Shown: piece after piece, positions 60,610 through 64,000 of the stretch | Layout: each line of letters starts with the position of its first letter | How positions within the stretch are numbered: position 1 is the first letter of the stretch | From: Leclercia adecarboxylata | GTDB taxonomy: Bacteria > Pseudomonadota > Gammaproteobacteria > Enterobacterales > Enterobacteriaceae | Assembly (NCBI RefSeq): GCF_006874705.1 | Contig: NZ_CP035382.1 | Span: forward strand, 2,852,001 to 2,916,000 | Length of the DNA stretch: 64,000 nt | Direction of reading: 5' to 3' | Translations under genes and position numbers: made by a program | Notes under the pieces: model-generated | Told to the model about the DNA's origin: nothing | The model's database searches: none | What the model saw: the letters and a program-made list of their open reading frames with translations, nothing else

Positions 60610-62380
60610 TTTTTCCCAGCTGTGGCCGACCCTTAAACGCCTGCTGGCGTATGGCTCGCCGTGGCGCAAACCCCTCTCGCTGGCGGTGGTGTTGCTGTGG
60701 ATTGCGGCGATCGCCGAAGTGACCGGCCCGCTGCTGATCAGCTATTTCATCGACAATATGGTGGCAAAGAACTATCTCCCGCTCGGCCTGGTGACCGGGC
60801 TGGCTGTGGCCTATGTTGGCTTGCAACTGCTTGCGGCCGGATTGCACTATGCCCAGTCGCTGCTGTTTAACCAGGCCGCCGTTGGGGTGGTACAGCAACT
60901 GCGTACCGACGTAATGGATGCCGCCCTGCGTCAGCCGCTGAGCGAATTCGATACCCAGCCCGTCGGGCAGATCATCTCCCGCGTCACCAACGATACGGAA
61001 GTGATCCGCGATCTCTATGTCACGGTGGTCGCCACGGTGCTGCGCAGCGCCGCCCTTGTCGGCGCCATGCTGGTGGCGATGTTCAGCCTCGAGTGGCGCA
61101 TGGCGCTGGTGGCGATGGCCATCTTCCCGGCGGTGATGATTGTGATGATTATCTACCAGCGCTACAGCACGCCGATTGTCCGTCGCGTGCGGGCTTATCT
61201 GGCGGATATCAACGATGGCTTCAACGAAGTTATCAACGGCATGAGCGTTATCCAGCAGTTCCGCCAGCAGGAGCGCTTTGGCGAGCGGATGGGCGAGGCC
61301 AGCCGCTCCCACTATATGGCCCGCATGCAGACCCTGCGGCTGGATGGTTTTCTCCTGCGCCCGCTGCTCAGCCTGTTCTCGGCACTGGTGCTGTGCGGAC
61401 TGCTGATGCAGTTTGGTTTTGCCGCTGGCGGCACCATTGAGGTCGGCGTGCTCTATGCCTTTATCAGCTATCTGGGCCGTCTTAACGAGCCGCTGATCGA
61501 GCTGACCACCCAGCAGTCGATGCTGCAACAGGCGGTGGTTGCCGGCGAGCGCGTCTTTGAGCTGATGGATCGTCCGCGTCAGGCCTACGGTCATGACAAT
61601 CGCGACCTGCAAAGCGGCACCATTGAGTTTGATAAGGTCTCTTTCGCCTATCGCGACGATCGGCTGGTGTTGCAGGATATCGATCTGAAGGTCCCCTCCC
61701 GGAGCTTTGTGGCGCTGGTAGGCCATACCGGCAGCGGTAAAAGTACCCTCGCCAGCCTGCTGATGGGGTACTACCCGCTCACCGAAGGGGAAATTCGCCT
61801 CGACGGGCGTCCGCTCTCGACCCTGAGCCACGCCGCGCTGCGTAAAGGGGTGGCGATGGTGCAGCAGGATCCGGTGGTGCTGGCCGATACCTTCTTCGCC
61901 AACGTCACGCTCGGGCGGCCGTTTAACGAGGAGCAGGTTTGGGACGTGCTGGAGAAAGTGCAGCTGGCAGAACTGGCGCGTGGCCTGCATGACGGCATTC
62001 ACACCCGCCTCGGCGAGCAGGGGAATAACCTCTCCGTGGGGCAAAAACAGCTGCTGGCCCTGGCGCGGGTGCTGATTGATACGCCGCAGGTGCTGATCCT
62101 CGATGAAGCCACGGCCAGCATTGACTCCGGCACCGAGCAGGCGATCCAGCAGGCGCTGACCGCGGTACGTGAACACACTACGCTGGTGGTGATCGCCCAC
62201 CGCCTGTCGACCATTGTTGAGGCGGATACCATTCTGGTGCTTCATCGCGGCCAGGCGGTTGAGCGCGGTACCCATAAGCAACTGCTTGAGGCGAAAGGGC
62301 GTTACTGGCAGATGTATCAGCTGCAACTGGCCGGTGAAGAGCTGGCCGCCAGCACGCGCGAAGAGTCGCTCAGCGCCTGA
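60602..62380 (+). CDS. mdlB: MdlB, half-size ABC exporter
   Basis: Second half transporter (592 aa) of the MdlAB pair. Walker [10 protein letters not shown], Walker [11 protein letters not shown] and switch His in IAHRLST are present. The signature reads [15 protein letters not shown], with Val in place of the usual second Gly, and the Walker B Glu is present here while MdlA has DDAL; the two ATP sites are thus unlike, as in other heterodimeric exporters. The ATG overlaps the mdlA end by 8 bp. Confidence 0.96.
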   Translation: MRSFSQLWPTLKRLLAYGSPWRKPLSLAVVLLWIAAIAEVTGPLLISYFIDNMVAKNYLPLGLVTGLAVAYVGLQLLAAGLHYAQSLLFNQAAVGVVQQLRTDVMDAALRQPLSEFDTQPVGQIISRVTNDTEVIRDLYVTVVATVLRSAALVGAMLVAMFSLEWRMALVAMAIFPAVMIVMIIYQRYSTPIVRRVRAYLADINDGFNEVINGMSVIQQFRQQERFGERMGEASRSHYMARMQTLRLDGFLLRPLLSLFSALVLCGLLMQFGFAAGGTIEVGVLYAFISYLGRLNEPLIELTTQQSMLQQAVVAGERVFELMDRPRQAYGHDNRDLQSGTIEFDKVSFAYRDDRLVLQDIDLKVPSRSFVALVGHTGSGKSTLASLLMGYYPLTEGEIRLDGRPLSTLSHAALRKGVAMVQQDPVVLADTFFANVTLGRPFNEEQVWDVLEKVQLAELARGLHDGIHTRLGEQGNNLSVGQKQLLALARVLIDTPQVLILDEATASIDSGTEQAIQQALTAVREHTTLVVIAHRLSTIVEADTILVLHRGQAVERGTHKQLLEAKGRYWQMYQLQLAGEELAASTREESLSA

Positions 62381-62433
62381 TGCACTAAAATTAAGCAACC
62401 TGCCAGCCGCTGAATCGGTTGGTGCAAAAATGA

Positions 62434-62467
62434 AACGCATCATGCACTGTCATGGTGCGTTTTTTTT
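62434..62467 (+). terminator. mdlB terminator overlapping an NtrC-binding site
   Basis: AACGCATCATG (62434-62444) pairs with CATGGTGCGTT (62451-62461; one G-U pair) around a 6-nt loop, followed by eight T residues, 54 bp past the mdlB stop. Inside it, 62443-62459 reads TGCAC-N7-GTGCG, a good fit to the NtrC site TGCAC-N7-GTGCA, and a half site TTGGTGCA lies at 62419-62426. Both uses are plausible at once: end of mdlAB and enhancer of glnK. Confidence 0.75.
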
Positions 62468-62511
62468 CGCCTTCTCTACGCCACGCCTCGTCCCCCCTCT
62501 CTTTTCAATTC

Positions 62512-62527
62512 TGGCACACCACTTGCA
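62512..62527 (+). promoter_or_regulatory. Sigma-54 promoter of glnK-amtB
   Basis: TGGCAC (62512-62517), 5 bp, then TTGCA (62523-62527) is the -24/-12 pattern with GG and GC 10 bp apart. About 50 bp before the glnK start, with the NtrC site some 60-70 bp upstream. Confidence 0.9.
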
Positions 62528-62576
62528 ATACCTAATCCGTTCGCGAGCCATTACCGAATTCTGACTGGAGAGATAT

Positions 62577-62915
62577 ATGAAGCTGGTTACCGTGGTCATC
62601 AAACCATTCAAGCTCGAAGACGTGCGTGAAGCACTCTCTTCAATGGGTATTCAGGGACTAACCGTCACCGAGGTGAAAGGCTTTGGGCGACAGAAAGGTC
62701 ATGCGGAGCTGTACCGTGGCGCCGAGTACAGCGTCAACTTCCTGCCAAAAGTGAAGATTGACGTGGCGATCGCCGACGATCAGCTGGATGACGTTATCGA
62801 CGTGATTAGCAAAGCAGCCTACACCGGCAAAATTGGCGACGGCAAAATTTTCGTTGCTGAGCTGCAACGCGTTATTCGCATTCGTACAGGCGAAGCCGAC
62901 GAAGCGGCACTGTAA
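62577..62915 (+). CDS. glnK: GlnK, PII signal protein
   Basis: PII-family nitrogen sensor (112 aa) that binds ATP/ADP and 2-oxoglutarate and blocks AmtB when nitrogen is ample. The T-loop holds the uridylylated Tyr51 in YRGAEYSVNF, with Tyr46 nearby, and the B-loop is KAAYTGKIGDGKIF. Begins MKLVTVVIKPFKLEDV. Co-transcribed with amtB, 33 bp downstream. Confidence 0.99.
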   Translation: MKLVTVVIKPFKLEDVREALSSMGIQGLTVTEVKGFGRQKGHAELYRGAEYSVNFLPKVKIDVAIADDQLDDVIDVISKAAYTGKIGDGKIFVAELQRVIRIRTGEADEAAL

Positions 62916-62948
62916 AAAATCAGGCACACAGTGATAGGGATCGAGAAA

Positions 62949-64000
62949 ATGAACACAACAACATTCAAAGCAGGTCTGGGGTCTCTGGCACTGCTGCCGG
63001 GGCTGGCAATGGCTGCACCAGCGGTGGCAGACAAAGCCGATAACGCCTTTATGATGATTTGCACCGCGCTGGTGCTGTTTATGACTATTCCGGGGATTGC
63101 GCTGTTTTACGGCGGCCTGATCCGCGGCAAAAACGTCCTCTCCATGCTCACTCAGGTGACGGTGACCTTCGCCCTGGTGTGCGTCCTGTGGGTGGTTTAC
63201 GGCTACTCGCTGGCCTTCGGTGAAGGTAACGCCTTCTTCGGCAGCTTCAACTGGGCGATGCTGAAAAATATCGAGCTGACCGCGGTGATGGGCAGCTTCT
63301 ATCAGTACATCCACGTGGCGTTCCAGGGCTCGTTCGCCTGTATCACCGTCGGGCTGATTGTCGGGGCGCTGGCGGAACGTATTCGCTTCTCCGCGGTGCT
63401 GATCTTCGTCGTGGTATGGCTGACGCTCTCCTATGTGCCGGTGGCGCATATGGTCTGGGGCGGCGGTCTGCTGGGCTCACATGGCGCGCTGGACTTTGCG
63501 GGCGGTACCGTGGTTCACATCAACGCCGCAGTGGCGGGCCTGGTGGGGGCATACCTGATCGGTAAACGCGTCGGTTTTGGCAAAGAGGCCTTCAAACCGC
63601 ATAACCTGCCGATGGTCTTTACCGGCACCGCCATCCTCTACTTCGGCTGGTTTGGCTTTAACGCCGGTTCCGCCAGTGCAGCCAACGAAATTGCGGCGCT
63701 GGCCTTCGTGAACACTGTTGTGGCCACGGCGGGCGCTATCCTCTCGTGGATCTTTGGCGAGTGGGCGGTACGCGGTAAACCATCCCTGCTGGGTGCCTGT
63801 TCCGGTGCCATTGCCGGTCTGGTGGGCATCACCCCGGCCTGTGGTTTTGTCGGTGTCGGCGGTGCGCTGATCATCGGTATCGTCGCGGGTCTGGCCGGTC
63901 TGTGGGGCGTCACTGCGCTGAAACGTGTGCTGCGTGTGGACGATCCTTGTGATGTCTTTGGCGTGCACGGCGTGTGCGGCATCATCGGCTGTATTATGAC
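62949..64000 (+). CDS. amtB: AmtB, ammonium channel (3' end cut by window)
   Basis: Trimeric inner-membrane ammonium channel; about 350 codons are present before the window ends, of some 428 expected. A signal sequence (MNTTTFKAGLGSLALLPGLAMA) precedes the first membrane helix, as in E. coli AmtB. Conserved segments are IPGIALFYGGLIRGKN, VAFQGSFACITVGLIVGALAERIRFSA, WGGGLLGSHGALDFAGGTVVHINAAVAGLVGA with a twin-His His, and DVFGVHGVCGIIGC. The frame is open to the last base. Confidence 0.98.
   Translation, partial: MNTTTFKAGLGSLALLPGLAMAAPAVADKADNAFMMICTALVLFMTIPGIALFYGGLIRGKNVLSMLTQVTVTFALVCVLWVVYGYSLAFGEGNAFFGSFNWAMLKNIELTAVMGSFYQYIHVAFQGSFACITVGLIVGALAERIRFSAVLIFVVVWLTLSYVPVAHMVWGGGLLGSHGALDFAGGTVVHINAAVAGLVGAYLIGKRVGFGKEAFKPHNLPMVFTGTAILYFGWFGFNAGSASAANEIAALAFVNTVVATAGAILSWIFGEWAVRGKPSLLGACSGAIAGLVGITPACGFVGVGGALIIGIVAGLAGLWGVTALKRVLRVDDPCDVFGVHGVCGIIGCIM

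Noticed and set aside
60413..62443. Open frame of 676 codons on the minus strand opposite mdlB
   Set aside because: It runs against a well-supported ABC transporter gene, is rich in His/Gln/Arg as expected from reversed GC-biased codons, and shows no recognisable domain.

Overview
The window is a core-chromosome segment of a member of the Enterobacteriaceae. Gene order and protein sequences follow the Escherichia coli mak-to-amtB interval almost gene for gene. Four features point away from Escherichia and towards the Enterobacter/Leclercia/Lelliottia/Klebsiella side of the family: GC-rich third positions, a TsaA-type peroxiredoxin between malZ and acpH, a cysteine desulfhydrase gene (cdsH) beside decR, and REP elements of the GCCGGGTGGCG type. 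The genus is an inference from memory of these families; no search was run. I see no prophage, insertion sequence, integrase, CRISPR array, toxin-antitoxin or defence gene, and no tRNA or rRNA gene.

Layout. 1-5062: 3' part of mak, then sbcC and sbcD (DNA hairpin nuclease) on the minus strand. 5178-7320: Pho box, phoB and phoR. 7673-12394: brnQ, proY and malZ (branched-chain amino acid, proline and maltodextrin use). 12510-13821: tsaA-type peroxiredoxin and acpH. 13913-19374: queA, tgt, yajC, secD, secF (queuosine tRNA modification and protein export). 19432-20587: an accessory pair, a VOC/glyoxalase-fold protein and a WYL-type regulator, lying where E. coli has yajD. 20718-22404: tsx and yajI. 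22558-26170: nrdR, ribD, ribH, nusB, thiL. 26257-30326: yajO, dxs, ispA, xseB on the minus strand (isoprenoid precursors). 30520-35531: thiI, yajL/panE, yajQ, yajR. 35680-40464: the cyoABCDE cytochrome bo3 operon. 40942-43662: ampG, yajG, bolA. 43994-52683: trigger factor, ClpP, ClpX, Lon, HU-beta and PpiD, a proteostasis block with sigma-32 promoters in front of clpP and lon. 52832-58794: ybaV, fadM, queC, ybaE, cof, cdsH, decR. 58837-64000: mdlA/mdlB ABC exporter, then glnK and the 5' part of amtB under a sigma-54/NtrC promoter.

Differences from the E. coli arrangement. pgpA is absent: thiL ends directly in a REP pair instead of running into pgpA. yajD is replaced by the VOC-WYL pair, which has a perfect 10-bp inverted repeat upstream. 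All seen REP elements sit at convergent gene ends, at six of the eight convergent junctions. The remaining points are regulatory: a terminator stem that contains an NtrC site before glnK, a FadR-like site nested in a longer palindrome before fadM, and a Met in place of a usually conserved Arg in CyoE. I did not find a convincing new multi-gene system; the VOC-WYL pair and its palindrome are the best candidate for undescribed biology.
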